64,000 nucleotides of DNA. Source: Candidatus Poribacteria bacterium. GTDB taxonomy: Bacteria > Poribacteria > WGA-4E > WGA-3G. The position numbers were made by a program, and so were the translations under genes. Location of the stretch: positions 1 to 64,000 of the forward strand of contig JAPOQK010000001.1 in assembly GCA_026710795.1 (NCBI GenBank), given 5' to 3'. The notes under the pieces are model-generated. The model worked only from the letters and a program-made list of their open reading frames with translations, had not been told where the DNA came from and searched no databases. Positions within the stretch are counted from its first letter, which is position 1, and each line of letters starts with the position of its first letter. Positions 30,871 through 39,591 of the stretch are shown here, one piece after another.

Positions 30871-31347
30871 TCAAACACGCGACCTACCTGAACCCATGAT
30901 TAAAGCTACAAGAAAACCCAAGGCAAATCCGACAACAAGCTGCCAAGTGAAAACCTGACCCATGAAAAGCGTAATTATGTTATCTTTTTTACGCATCTTT
31001 ACTCTGTCAAAGATTTCACCACCTGCTGCAACAACCTTGGATCTACCGATTCTGTCACCGTAACCAGCTTTAGAAAAACTAATCGTATAGCGACCAGCAG
31101 GCAGTCCTGTTTTTTCATAAGCACCATCTTTATTTGTTGTTACAGTATATTCTCTGCCATCGCTGCTGCTAACGATTTTTACGGTAACCCCTTCTATTGG
31201 ATTCTGTTCAGGGGTAGTATCAATAATTTCACCTCGGATTGTTGCACCAATATTGATGAATTCTGCATCTTGACCGTTAGCAGAACCGATACAGAACATA
31301 GAACTCATACCCATAACAAACATCATAAGTAGGTTTAAGCGAGTCAT
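30871..31347 (-). CDS. Secreted carboxypeptidase-regulatory-like-domain protein with C-terminal membrane anchor (paralogue 1)
   Basis: 158 residues: signal peptide (about 1-25, ending SANG), one beta-sandwich carboxypeptidase-regulatory-like (CarbopepD_reg) domain (TIRGEIIDTTPEQNPIEGVT ... TNKDGAYEKTGLPAGRYTIS ... GGEIFDRVKMRKK) and a C-terminal membrane helix (WQLVVGFALGFLVALIM) ending in RSRV. It is nearly the same as the protein at 31713-32186, by tandem duplication. Such domains are structural or binding modules without catalysis. Role unknown; probably displayed on the outer face of the inner membrane or in the periplasm. Confidence 0.8.
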   Translation of the reverse strand: MTRLNLLMMFVMGMSSMFCIGSANGQDAEFINIGATIRGEIIDTTPEQNPIEGVTVKIVSSSDGREYTVTTNKDGAYEKTGLPAGRYTISFSKAGYGDRIGRSKVVAAGGEIFDRVKMRKKDNIITLFMGQVFTWQLVVGFALGFLVALIMGSGRSRV

Positions 31348-31414
31348 TATTCTCTCCTATTTGATTATCACCTGACGAAATGATTCAAAATAATAGAGTT
31401 TATTATGTACACTG

Positions 31415-31698
31415 CTATTTTCGCGATTTGATGTAGAAAAAGTAAATTAAATATCCAAACCCTAACATGTAGAGAATAAGGTGAATGAAAAGTAGAATAA
31501 AGAGGAAACCGTTAAATCCAAAGAAATATGTGAAGAAGCTCTTTTGTCTTCTCATCCTAATTCTGTCAAATATTTCACCACCGTCAGCAACATTTTTTGA
31601 TTTACCAAATCTGTTCTGATAACCTTTTTTTGAAACACTAATCGTATAGCGACCCTCAGGCAATCCTGTCTTTTCGTAAAGACCGTCTTTATCCGTTT
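31415..31698 (-). pseudogene. Truncated regulatory-like-domain gene (duplication remnant)
   Basis: The frame matches the C-terminal ~95 residues of the complete gene at 32254-32745 (TDKDGLYEKTGLPEGRYTIS ... GGEIFDRIRMRRQ ... terminal helix ... YIKSRK). It has lost the signal peptide and the first half of the domain. The break is at 31698, where sequence that belongs around the UgpC-type start codon (CCATTAGTTATCCTC) follows directly. A 5'-truncated 82-codon ORF (TTG 31663) remains but is unlikely to be expressed. Confidence 0.8.
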
Positions 31699-31712
31699 GC
31701 CATTAGTTATCC

Positions 31713-32186
31713 TCAAACACGCGACCTACCAGAACTCATAATTAAAGCGACAAGAAAACCTAAGGCAAATCCGACAACAAGCTGCCAAGTGAAAACCTGA
31801 CCCATGAAAAGAATAAATATGTTATCTTTTTTACGCATCTTTATTCTGTCAAATATTTCCCCGCCGTATACAACAACCTTAGATTTACCAATTCTTTCAC
31901 CGAATCCTTTCTTATGAGCAGAAATTATATAGCGACCACCATGCAGACCTGTTTTCTTGTAAAGACCATCTTTATCCGTTGTTACAGTATATTCTTTACC
32001 GTTAGTCGAATTAACGATTTTAACAGTGACTCCCTCAATCGGATTCTCTTCTGGTGTGGTATCAACAATTTCCCCTCGAATCGTTGCACTAACATCATAA
32101 TCAGGATCTAGTTCATTTGCAGAACCGACACAGAAATAAGAACTCATACCCATAACAAACATCATAAGTAGGTTTAAGCGAGTCAT
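31713..32186 (-). CDS. Secreted carboxypeptidase-regulatory-like-domain protein with C-terminal membrane anchor (paralogue 2)
   Basis: 157 residues: signal peptide MTRLNLLMMFVMGMSSYFCV..., one regulatory-like domain and the same WQLVVGFALGFLVALIM helix and RSRV end as paralogue 1. The N- and C-terminal thirds are almost identical to paralogue 1, while the domain has diverged more (AHKKGFGERIGKSKVVVYGG against SKAGYGDRIGRSKVVAAGG), which suggests selection on the exposed part or an older duplication with partial conversion. Same likely location and unknown function. Confidence 0.8.
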   Translation of the reverse strand: MTRLNLLMMFVMGMSSYFCVGSANELDPDYDVSATIRGEIVDTTPEENPIEGVTVKIVNSTNGKEYTVTTDKDGLYKKTGLHGGRYIISAHKKGFGERIGKSKVVVYGGEIFDRIKMRKKDNIFILFMGQVFTWQLVVGFALGFLVALIMSSGRSRV

Positions 32187-32253
32187 TATTCTCTCCTATT
32201 TGATTATCACCTGACGAAATGATTCAAAATAATAGAGTTTATTATGTACACTG

Positions 32254-32745
32254 CTATTTTCGCGATTCGATGTAGAAAAAGTAAATTAAATATCCAAACC
32301 CTAACATGCAGAGAATAAAAGGAATAGCAAGCAAAATAGTAAGGTGACCGTTAAACTCAAAGAAATACGTGAAGAAACTCTTTTGTTTTCTCATCCTAAT
32401 TCTGTCAAATATTTCACCACCGTCAGCAACATTTTTTGATTTACCAAATCTGTTCTGATAACCTTTTTTTGAAGCACTTATCGTATAGCGACCCTCAGGC
32501 AATCCTGTCTTTTCGTAAAGACCATCTTTATCCGTTGTGACGATATATTCTTGACCATAGGCACTGTTAACGATTTTTACGGTAACTCCTTCTATCGGAT
32601 TCTGTTCGGGGGTAGCATCAATAATTTCCCCTCGGATTGTTGTCCTCCCACCGATAAATCCTGCATCTTGACCGTGCGCTGTATAAATACTGATAGGAAC
32701 GATTATGCAGACAAGCAATAGAAAAGTGCTATTTTTCTGAGTCAT
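32254..32745 (-). CDS. Secreted carboxypeptidase-regulatory-like-domain protein with C-terminal membrane anchor (paralogue 3)
   Basis: 163 residues: signal peptide (about 1-25, ending TAHG), one regulatory-like domain (TIRGEIIDATPEQNPIEGVT ... GLPEGRYTISASKKGYQNRF) and a different C-terminal helix (LTILLAIPFILCMLGFGYLIYFFYI) ending ESRK. It is the intact parent of the truncated copy at 31415-31698. The frame lies between paralogues 2 and 4 on the same strand. Confidence 0.8.
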   Translation of the reverse strand: MTQKNSTFLLLVCIIVPISIYTAHGQDAGFIGGRTTIRGEIIDATPEQNPIEGVTVKIVNSAYGQEYIVTTDKDGLYEKTGLPEGRYTISASKKGYQNRFGKSKNVADGGEIFDRIRMRKQKSFFTYFFEFNGHLTILLAIPFILCMLGFGYLIYFFYIESRK

Positions 32746-32833
32746 CTTTTGCTTATTTGAGAGAAAGACTGATTCTTTCAGTGAATTTGTTGTGTGACTT
32801 CTGCTGTGTTTAAATCAATTACAAATTCAGAAA

Positions 32834-33598
32834 CTATAATTTTGCACCAGTAAAAATGAGAATAAATAAAATGAAGTGTAAAAGCAATAGATACCCAAAT
32901 GTATCCCATAGAAAGGTAAATATGTTCTCCTGCCTTCTCATCTTAATTCTATCAAAGACTTCACCGCCTGCTGCAACAACCTTTGGCGGACCGACTCGGT
33001 CTCCATAGCCTGGTTTTGAAACACTAATCATGTAGCGACCAGCAGGCAATCCTTTCTTTTCATAAGCACCATCTTTATCAGTTGTAACGGTATGTTCTTT
33101 TTCTGTAGCAGAATTAACAATTTTCACAGTAGCTCCTGCAATCGGTCTCTGTTCAGGAGATGTATCAACAACTTCACCTTTTATCGTTGCGCCACCAATA
33201 ATGTCCTCTTGTACGGCATCAGCCTTAATCTCTTGTGCGGCAATACCCTTTTTTCTCATCTTAATTCTATCAAAGACTTCACCACCTGCTGCAACAACCT
33301 TAGGTTTACCGATTCGATCACCATAGCCTGGTTTTGAAACACTAATCATATAGCGACCAGCAGATAATCCTTTCTTTTCGTAGATACCATTTTTATCAGT
33401 TTTGACGGTATATTCTTTGCCGTTAGCTGAATTAACGATTGTAACGGTGACTCCTTCTATCGGATTCTGTTCGGGGGATGTATCAATAACTTCACCTTTA
33501 ATCGTCGCATCACCAACGACATCCTCTTGTGCATATACGATAATAACATACATGCTCATACAGACAACTAACAGGAATATTATACTGAATCGGAACAT
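32834..33598 (-). CDS. Secreted protein with two tandem carboxypeptidase-regulatory-like domains and membrane anchor
   Basis: 254 residues: signal peptide (about 1-24), two copies of the regulatory-like domain (about 30-117 and 130-220), each closing with VVAAGGEVFDRIKMR, then a C-terminal hydrophobic helix (LLLLHFILFILIFTGAKL). The two repeats are near-identical even at DNA level (33020-33190 against 33320-33500), so the internal duplication is recent. Its arrangement suggests this family grows by both domain and gene duplication. Confidence 0.82.
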   Translation of the reverse strand: MFRFSIIFLLVVCMSMYVIIVYAQEDVVGDATIKGEVIDTSPEQNPIEGVTVTIVNSANGKEYTVKTDKNGIYEKKGLSAGRYMISVSKPGYGDRIGKPKVVAAGGEVFDRIKMRKKGIAAQEIKADAVQEDIIGGATIKGEVVDTSPEQRPIAGATVKIVNSATEKEHTVTTDKDGAYEKKGLPAGRYMISVSKPGYGDRVGPPKVVAAGGEVFDRIKMRRQENIFTFLWDTFGYLLLLHFILFILIFTGAKL

Positions 33599-33622
33599 TT
33601 TTTCGTATCTCCTTTTATTTAG

Positions 33623-35917
33623 TTACTCGTCTAATTCGTTAGGACGAAACAGTACTTCGTCAATTTCAGCATTCAGTTTTATGTCAGTAATCAAAACTTG
33701 CCGAACTTCACCGTTCTTTGTGGTGCGATGATGCGCTATTTTGATACCATCTACATCACGATATTCATCCAAAGATACGGTTACTGTTTCATTATCTTCT
33801 GCGATTTCATAATAATGAATATATTGGACTAAATGGTGAGTCTTTTCACTAAAGAAGACTTTTAGTTTTTTTCCAGAAGGCTGCGTAATTAGGAGAATAG
33901 ATGCGGTATCATCCTTTATATCTGCTGTACCTACATATTCAACCAGAATATGGTTTTGCGCAAGATATGTTAGAAGCCAGATCGGTTCTCGGAAAAGACT
34001 ATCTTTGAAGAAAGTAATAGTGGACTCAACTTCGTCAGGAGACATTTCGTTATCCTTTCCATTTGTTATCTGATACAAGGAATCACCATCAAAGATTAAA
34101 CTGTCTTTGCCGTTATCTGTGTTCCAATCGGCGCGGAATTTATCAGGATAATAGTAGGTTTTATTCTGTCCTTCATCTTGCACTGTGCCATTGGGGAGAT
34201 ATTCAAAACTCTGTGATTCTATCACAATGTTTTTTACGGCTTGTAGTTTTTCGAGTCCACCGTGTGCTGCAACAGCTGCGTCAATTATTTCTTTGACTTT
34301 GAGCGATGGGTTTGGTGCTATTTCAGGAGAGTCGGCAGGTATTTTTGTTGGAGGTGAGGGTTTAACATTATTTGCCAGATTCTTCTCCACTAATTCAGCG
34401 ACTGCAGATTCAACATCAAAAGCACCGAGACTTGCTTTTCGGATGATTCCTTCACCATCAATCAGAAATGCAGTTGGGATTGCCGTCACACCGTATTGCG
34501 TTCTTACTTTCCGATCTTGATCCCAATAGTGTTCCCATGCCAGTCCCTCTTTCTCAATATATGCATCAAGTGGTGTTTTTGACCTGTCCAAACTAATTGC
34601 AATTATCTGAAACTTCTGATCTTTATAATTTTGATAAGTATTCTTGAGTTTCGGCATCTCATTGATGCAGGGACCACACCACGTTGCCCAGAAATCGAGC
34701 AGTACAACCTGTCCACGATAGTCTTTCAGGGAGAGTTCTTCTCCATTTACATCCATCACCTTAAAATCAGGTGCAGGTTTTCCAACCCATTCACCTGGAC
34801 CTTGTCCAATAGGTTGAGGAGGAGTATCCATTTTGCGCATCTTTGTTGCAGGAATTGTCTTGCGTGGAGAAGTGGATTCAGGAGATTTTGGATTAGGTTT
34901 GGCAAGATTTTCCTTTACTAATTCAGCAACGGAGGTTTCAAGGGCATGTCCACGTAGATTTGTCTTACGGATAACACCTTTTCCATCAAGTAGAAACATT
35001 GATGGAATTCCGGTTACCTTGTATTGATTTGCGATTTTTCCACCTTGATCCCAATAGTGAACCCATCCAAGTCCTTCATTCTTAACAAACGTTTCGAGTG
35101 GTTGTTGTGACCTGTCCAAACTAATACCAATAATTTGGAATTTCTGATCTTTGTATTCTTCATAAGTCCTTTTCACATTTGGTAATTCATTGATGCAAGG
35201 TCCACACCATGTTGCCCAGAAATCAAGCAACACGACTTGTCCACGATATCTTTCTAATGTAAGTTCTTCACCTTTTAGGTCTTTTACCTTAAATTCTGGT
35301 GCTGGTTTGCCGATCCACTGGTTTGGTTTTGGGGTGGTTGCTACGGCACGATTGGACAAATTACCTTTCCGCTCAGATATATCCTGTTCAAGAATTTTTT
35401 GGGCAAGTTTCGCGTACGATTTATCACCGAATTTTGGGTGTTCTATCAGTTTAGTATAGACTTCGTCTGCTTTATCATGATTGTTTAGGCTGTCGTAAGC
35501 CATACCCAATTCCAACATACTCGGTTGAACATAACGTGCTTCAGGATGTTCATCGATAAGTTTTTCAAAAACTGTAATGCTCTCTTCAACACGCTCCAAG
35601 CGAACTAATGTGTTACCGAGATAGTAATATACTTCGTCTACACGTTTGTATTTTGGGAACGATGTGACAAAATCAGATGACACTTCAGCTAATGTCTTTA
35701 ATTCCTCTGGATTGTTTTGAAAAGTTAGTTTTTTATAAGTTGCTTTTATTTCTTGATATTTGGAGCCAATTTGTGCTGGACTTAGATTTGGAGTTGTTTG
35801 TGATGTGTCTTCAGCAGAGAGATATGAACAAAAACCTATTAACATCACAAGTAAAAGAATGCCTATACTGCATACAGAGTAACGTGCTTTATTTATATTT
35901 TTTAGGATGAACATCAT
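33623..35917 (-). CDS. Exported TPR + double thioredoxin (TlpA/ResA-like) + LolA-like fusion protein
   Basis: 764 residues. A signal sequence (about 15-35) is followed by a TPR-like helical region (~48-175), then two TlpA/ResA-type thioredoxin domains (~200-340 and ~385-520), each with intact FWATWCGPCINE active sites. The last ~225 residues (from VKEIIDAAVAAHGGLEKLQA) resemble LolA/outer-membrane-lipoprotein-sorting domains. TlpA-like domains reduce periplasmic disulfides; the LolA-type fold binds acyl chains. The combination in one chain is unusual. The downstream and upstream genes on this strand encode the regulatory-like-domain family and a single-domain TlpA-like lipoprotein. Confidence 0.85.
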   Translation of the reverse strand: MMFILKNINKARYSVCSIGILLLVMLIGFCSYLSAEDTSQTTPNLSPAQIGSKYQEIKATYKKLTFQNNPEELKTLAEVSSDFVTSFPKYKRVDEVYYYLGNTLVRLERVEESITVFEKLIDEHPEARYVQPSMLELGMAYDSLNNHDKADEVYTKLIEHPKFGDKSYAKLAQKILEQDISERKGNLSNRAVATTPKPNQWIGKPAPEFKVKDLKGEELTLERYRGQVVLLDFWATWCGPCINELPNVKRTYEEYKDQKFQIIGISLDRSQQPLETFVKNEGLGWVHYWDQGGKIANQYKVTGIPSMFLLDGKGVIRKTNLRGHALETSVAELVKENLAKPNPKSPESTSPRKTIPATKMRKMDTPPQPIGQGPGEWVGKPAPDFKVMDVNGEELSLKDYRGQVVLLDFWATWCGPCINEMPKLKNTYQNYKDQKFQIIAISLDRSKTPLDAYIEKEGLAWEHYWDQDRKVRTQYGVTAIPTAFLIDGEGIIRKASLGAFDVESAVAELVEKNLANNVKPSPPTKIPADSPEIAPNPSLKVKEIIDAAVAAHGGLEKLQAVKNIVIESQSFEYLPNGTVQDEGQNKTYYYPDKFRADWNTDNGKDSLIFDGDSLYQITNGKDNEMSPDEVESTITFFKDSLFREPIWLLTYLAQNHILVEYVGTADIKDDTASILLITQPSGKKLKVFFSEKTHHLVQYIHYYEIAEDNETVTVSLDEYRDVDGIKIAHHRTTKNGEVRQVLITDIKLNAEIDEVLFRPNELDE

Positions 35918-35959
35918 TTTCTCCTCTTGTGTGTTGTAATCATAAGGGTTGATATATGT

Positions 35960-35982
35960 GGACGGGAACAGAGTTCCCGTCC
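35960..35982. repeat. Perfect hairpin GGACGGGAAC/GTTCCCGTCC
   Basis: Ten-bp perfect arms with a 3-nt loop (AGA), between two TlpA-like genes. It has no T-run on the minus strand, so it may be mRNA-stabilising or a member of the palindromic intergenic repeats rather than a terminator. A related palindrome is at 52106-52130. Confidence 0.6.
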
Positions 35983-35998
35983 ATTCGTTTGGTTCATA

Positions 35999-37000
35999 TT
36001 AACGTGACATATTTTCCTGTACAAGTTGAGCGACAGCGGATTCAAGTGCACTTCCTCGGAGATTCGTCTTACGGATAACGCCGTCCCCATCAATTAGAAA
36101 AGTTGATGGAATGGAGCGGACTTGATACATATTAGAAACCTGTCTGCTGCTGTCGTAATGTTGTGGCCATGTGATACCTTCTTTCTCAATATAGGATTCA
36201 AGAGGAGCTTTTCCGCGGTCTATACTGATTCCGATAATCTCAAAGTTGCGATTTTTGTATTTTGCATAAGTTGCTTTTACATTCGGCATCTCTTGAATAC
36301 AAGGTCCACACCACGTTGCCCAGAAATCAAGAAGTACAACCTTTCCGCGATATTGTGCTAACGATAGAGGTTGACCGTTCAAGTCCTTCACCTGAAAATC
36401 CATAGCGGTTTGACCGATGAAATTAGTTGGACTGCTACTATCAGCTAAGCCATCTAATGCACCTGTCCGATCTGCCCTATTTGTGTCCAGCAATTTCTGT
36501 GCGGTTGCGGCATACTGTCTATTACCAGACTTTGAATTATTTACTAAATCATAGTATACTGCATCTGCTTTATCATGCTGATTGATTTTGTCGTAAGCTA
36601 ACCCTAATGTTAATTTCCCTTTTCCAATTGATGGTGCAAGCGGATAGTATCGGATTAGTTCGTCAAGTACCGTAATAGCTTCATCAGCACGATCAAACTG
36701 GACTAAAGTAGTTCCCAAAATATAGTAGACTTCATCAACATCTTTATATTTTGAGTGTTGGTTGATAAATCCTTTAGACTTCTCAATTAACAATTCAGCA
36801 TCAATTGGATCAGCAGTAGTTGTAACTTTCATTGAGAGTTTTACGATCTCGTCATAAGCATCGGTTGGACGAACTGATGATGAACCTGTGGTATTTTGGG
36901 TAGTTGGAACACAGGACGCTAACATCAGCAGACTTGTGAGAACGGTTAGAAGGTAACACCAACCGTTGTTTCTGGATATTATATCGTTTATAATCATCAA
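35999..37000 (-). CDS. TlpA/ResA-like thioredoxin lipoprotein with TPR region
   Basis: 333 residues. The N-terminus carries a lipoprotein signal with lipobox LASC (cysteine near residue 29). A TPR-like segment (~45-170, with DEVYYILGTTLVQFDRADEA) precedes one TlpA-type thioredoxin domain (~190-330) with FWATWCGPCIQEMPN intact. It matches the first half of the 764-residue fusion just downstream and is probably its paralogue. Likely membrane-anchored periplasmic thiol reductant. Confidence 0.88.
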   Translation of the reverse strand: MMIINDIISRNNGWCYLLTVLTSLLMLASCVPTTQNTTGSSSVRPTDAYDEIVKLSMKVTTTADPIDAELLIEKSKGFINQHSKYKDVDEVYYILGTTLVQFDRADEAITVLDELIRYYPLAPSIGKGKLTLGLAYDKINQHDKADAVYYDLVNNSKSGNRQYAATAQKLLDTNRADRTGALDGLADSSSPTNFIGQTAMDFQVKDLNGQPLSLAQYRGKVVLLDFWATWCGPCIQEMPNVKATYAKYKNRNFEIIGISIDRGKAPLESYIEKEGITWPQHYDSSRQVSNMYQVRSIPSTFLIDGDGVIRKTNLRGSALESAVAQLVQENMSR

Positions 37001-37035
37001 CTAACTCCTTTGTCTTTCTTTGGATACAACATATT

Positions 37036-37626
37036 TTATATTGCGTTACGATAGGAATACGCGAGTAGCAATTTAATCTCTTCTGCTTGTACCTGTTGTA
37101 AGAAATGGGTTACATCTGAGGATGGATCGTTTTCTGCCTCTTGACACCAATCAATAAACTGATATGCGTCCCAATGTTCTTGTGTTTCAATAGTTTGTGC
37201 AATTTGTGTTAGTGCATCGGATGGATTCTGTATCTCTTTAGCAATAGAAATTGCATGTTCTCGGAGAGACGGAAATATCGGATGTGTTCCGACTCTGCCG
37301 AACCAATACTTTGCATTGCTGTAATCCGGTTCACGACGGTGCATGATTCCGTGCCAATAACTACCTGTGTTGTTACTCAGTTCTTGCGAGATGTCATGAG
37401 AGTCGTTCAATGCATCGTTCCAGAGGAGCAATCCGCTTTTAATCGCACCACCAAAAATATCATCTTTCAGTGATTGCCCTTGGAAAAGGTCTTCAAGCGA
37501 TGAGGCGACGAGTTCGTCTGTGAGTTCATTGTTCCATGCGTTCTCAGGGACAAGTGGTGGGAGTGGGTTACCTGTCTCTAATTTTTCAATTACTTCAGCG
37601 ATTGCCGATGTGTATGCTACATCCAT
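37036..37626 (-). CDS. Conserved hypothetical protein
   Basis: 196 residues, soluble, no signal. The most striking stretch is GSYWHGIMHRREPDYSNAKY followed by WFGRVGTHPIF (about 88-118), dense in His, Trp, Tyr and Arg, which looks like a binding or active site. I have a weak impression of similar uncharacterised proteins in Planctomycetes and Poribacteria, but no function is known to me. It is separated from the TlpA-like gene by 35 nt on the same strand and may share its transcript. Confidence 0.7.
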   Translation of the reverse strand: MDVAYTSAIAEVIEKLETGNPLPPLVPENAWNNELTDELVASSLEDLFQGQSLKDDIFGGAIKSGLLLWNDALNDSHDISQELSNNTGSYWHGIMHRREPDYSNAKYWFGRVGTHPIFPSLREHAISIAKEIQNPSDALTQIAQTIETQEHWDAYQFIDWCQEAENDPSSDVTHFLQQVQAEEIKLLLAYSYRNAI

Positions 37627-37874
37627 GAGGAAACTCCTTAGTCTTCAAATCGGTAATATGAAGTTTAGTTTAACATCTTTTTGTGTTTATATCAAGCGTT
37701 TTCCGCTATTGAGAAGAGACATTCAATTGTCGCTATTCAACATTTTCGGAATCACGGATTTACGCGAATTACACAGATTTTGCGGACTATTCAGTTTGAG
37801 GAGACAAAATCCTATTGAAATATCGGTAAGCAAACTTTCATAAGAATGGTTGAAAAATGTCATACTTTAGAGTT

Positions 37875-37981
37875 TTTAGAGTCAATCGCAATTTTGATTA
37901 TTTTAGTATAAAGCTATAGACCTATATCTACACTGGGTTTACGGCTTATTTATGATAAATATAGTCAGGATTGACTCTAAA
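37875..37981 (+). repeat. 107-bp element with 13-bp terminal inverted repeats (copy 1)
   Basis: TTTAGAGTCAATC (37875-37887) is perfectly inverted as GATTGACTCTAAA (37969-37981). Inside is CTGGGTTTACGGCTTATTT (37933-37951). A second copy in opposite orientation, with the same internal word and outer TTTAGAGTCA ends, is at 54105-54211. The structure is that of a very small MITE-like or hairpin repeat; no flanking target duplication could be confirmed. Confidence 0.7.
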
Positions 37982-38152
37982 GTTTTACATTTCTCTATAA
38001 GTCATACCATTTCTAATAAATTAAATGTCATTTACTGAGGAATACTTGTAGGTCAACAAGGAAGTCGTTCCTATATATATAAAATGTCTGATTAATTTCA
38101 AAATTCACCATAATTCTTAAAACATAATAAAGCTGTCCATCTGCAATATATT

Positions 38153-38181
38153 TTGCCATTCTATCTCAAATGTGTTACAAT
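38153..38181 (+). promoter_or_regulatory. Putative sigma70 promoter
   Basis: TTGCCA (38153-38158), 17-bp spacer, TACAAT (38176-38181), 44 bp upstream of the small membrane protein gene. Confidence 0.55.
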
Positions 38182-38224
38182 TATTCATACATAGTTTGGA
38201 GTCTGAAAGAGAGTTTAGTCAGAG

Positions 38225-38581
38225 ATGAGAAGTGCCTATACAAAAGCCTTAATCGTTTACATTGGATTTTTAGTGATATTGGTTGGCATTTTAATGGTTG
38301 TCATCCATCGCTATTCACAATATGGCTCAATTCCTGAAACGATGGAGATGGTTGACTTTCAAGGACTTCTCTTAGGAACTTTAGGAGCGGTTGTTCTAAT
38401 TTTGGTTAGTGTTGTTCTAACCTTTACCTTGGCACGCGCATGGGTAAAGGAACAACCTGAATTGGCAGAACGGATATTTCGGTACGCATTAATAATCAAT
38501 CTCAGTATTATTCTTATATTGGGCGGTATAGCAAGTGGTATCATTATTTTACGGACATTATGGACTATAGGATACTTTTAA
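38225..38581 (+). CDS. Small membrane protein of unknown function
   Basis: 118 residues with three hydrophobic helices (about 9-28, 49-70, 87-112). Between them are short polar loops, one containing EQPELAERIFRY. Family not recognised. It has its own promoter and is separated from infC by a second promoter, so it is probably a monocistronic gene unrelated to the translation genes downstream. Confidence 0.75.
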   Translation: MRSAYTKALIVYIGFLVILVGILMVVIHRYSQYGSIPETMEMVDFQGLLLGTLGAVVLILVSVVLTFTLARAWVKEQPELAERIFRYALIINLSIILILGGIASGIIILRTLWTIGYF

Positions 38582-38583
38582 GT

Positions 38584-38612
38584 TTGCATTAATGTTGAAT
38601 TTGTGATATAAT
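38584..38612 (+). promoter_or_regulatory. Strong sigma70-type promoter of the infC operon
   Basis: TTGCAT (38584-38589), 17-bp spacer, consensus TATAAT (38607-38612). It starts right at the stop of the small membrane protein and would leave a ~210-nt leader before infC, long enough for regulatory structure. Confidence 0.65.
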
Positions 38613-38827
38613 ACTTTAATTAATTTGGAGATACATTTCTGACGCTTTTGCGTAAGTATTCTCATTTTGTGAGATTGAATTATCGTCGTGAAAGTGTGCT
38701 GAGAATGTAAATGTAAGATTTGGTCGTGTAGAAGTTTACGGGTATTTCTTATAGTTACAAGATCTGTTTTAGTATTCATCTACATTATGACTAATCAAAA
38801 GCCTACTAAAACTTGGGGGTGTGAAAA

Positions 38828-39373
38828 ATACACTATAGAGGCAGACGTAATCAGAAACCGAAGGAAAGACAGACGCGTTCGAATTATCAGATTCGTGCAA
38901 AAGAGATTCGAGTTATTGATGAAGAGAACAAACAGCTCGGTGTGATGACTCCACGCGAAGCGATGGAACGTGCTGAAGAAATCGGCTTGGATTTGGTTGA
39001 GGTTTCGCCAAATGCTAACCCACCCGTATGTAAGATAATGAACTACGGGAAATATCAGTATGAAAAGAACAAGCGTGCGAGAGAAGCTCGAAAGAAACAG
39101 TCTAAGATTGTTTTAAAAGAGATTCAATTCCGACCGGATACAGCGGAACATGATTACCAATTCAAGAAGCGTCATATTGAAGACTTTTTGAAAAATGGTT
39201 GGAAGGTTAGAGCGACAGTGCGTTTTCGTGGCAGAGAGATGCTGCATACAGATTTGGGTAAAAACATGCTTGCCCGATTGGAAGAAGATGTGGCTGAACT
39301 TGGTGAGGTAGAACAACCTGCTAAGATGGAAACGCGTGTGATGTCAATGCTCTTAACACCGAAATCTTCGTAA
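38828..39373 (+). CDS. infC: Translation initiation factor IF-3 (apparent AUA start)
   Basis: Binds the 30S subunit, prevents premature 50S joining and proofreads initiator tRNA and start codons. The family sequence NYQIRAKEIRVIDEENKQLG lies upstream of the first ATG/GTG (38942), so those are not the start. The frame is open back to a TGA at 38822, leaving only a few codons; AUA at 38828, with GGGGGTG just 6-7 nt upstream, is the best candidate and gives 181 residues, the normal IF-3 length. Non-AUG starts are a known device for infC autoregulation (AUU in E. coli). The C-domain (FRPDTAEHDYQFK, VRATVRFRGREM) is intact. rpmI and rplT follow in the classical order. Confidence 0.93.
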   Translation: MHYRGRRNQKPKERQTRSNYQIRAKEIRVIDEENKQLGVMTPREAMERAEEIGLDLVEVSPNANPPVCKIMNYGKYQYEKNKRAREARKKQSKIVLKEIQFRPDTAEHDYQFKKRHIEDFLKNGWKVRATVRFRGREMLHTDLGKNMLARLEEDVAELGEVEQPAKMETRVMSMLLTPKSS

Positions 39374-39481
39374 CTACAGTGTCCCTCATGCCATATATGA
39401 GTAGACTTTAACGTATTTTTGTGATCTATAAAACATGTATCTCTTTTAATTAGACGGCTTTTGAAAGAGACACACCGTTTG

Positions 39482-39512
39482 CGAGGAGAGCGCGGTTCTC
39501 CTCGTTTATTTT
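39482..39512 (+). terminator. Terminator/attenuator between infC and rpmI
   Basis: CGAGGAGA (39482-39489) pairs with TCTCCTCG (39497-39504) and is followed by TTTATTTTG. It may end part of the infC transcripts, or act as an attenuator in the rpmI-rplT leader, where L20 autoregulation is known in other bacteria. Confidence 0.65.
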
Positions 39513-39591
39513 GTGAGTTTATGCCTATATCTCACCTACATATTACCTTAATAGAAATGATCTGGATAAGCCGTACCAAAGGAAAATTGTT

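Larger units (their letters stand above)
37627..38224. other. Repeat-bearing divergent intergenic region
   Basis: About 600 bp without a gene. It contains an interspersed word ATCACGGATTTACGCGAATT near 37750, one copy of the TIR-bounded element (37875-37981), and a good promoter (38153-38181) for the small membrane protein. Confidence 0.65.

Noticed and set aside
37627-38224. Short open frames of 60-107 codons in the gap before the small membrane protein
   Set aside because: They overlap repeat elements, lack ribosome sites and have no protein-like composition.
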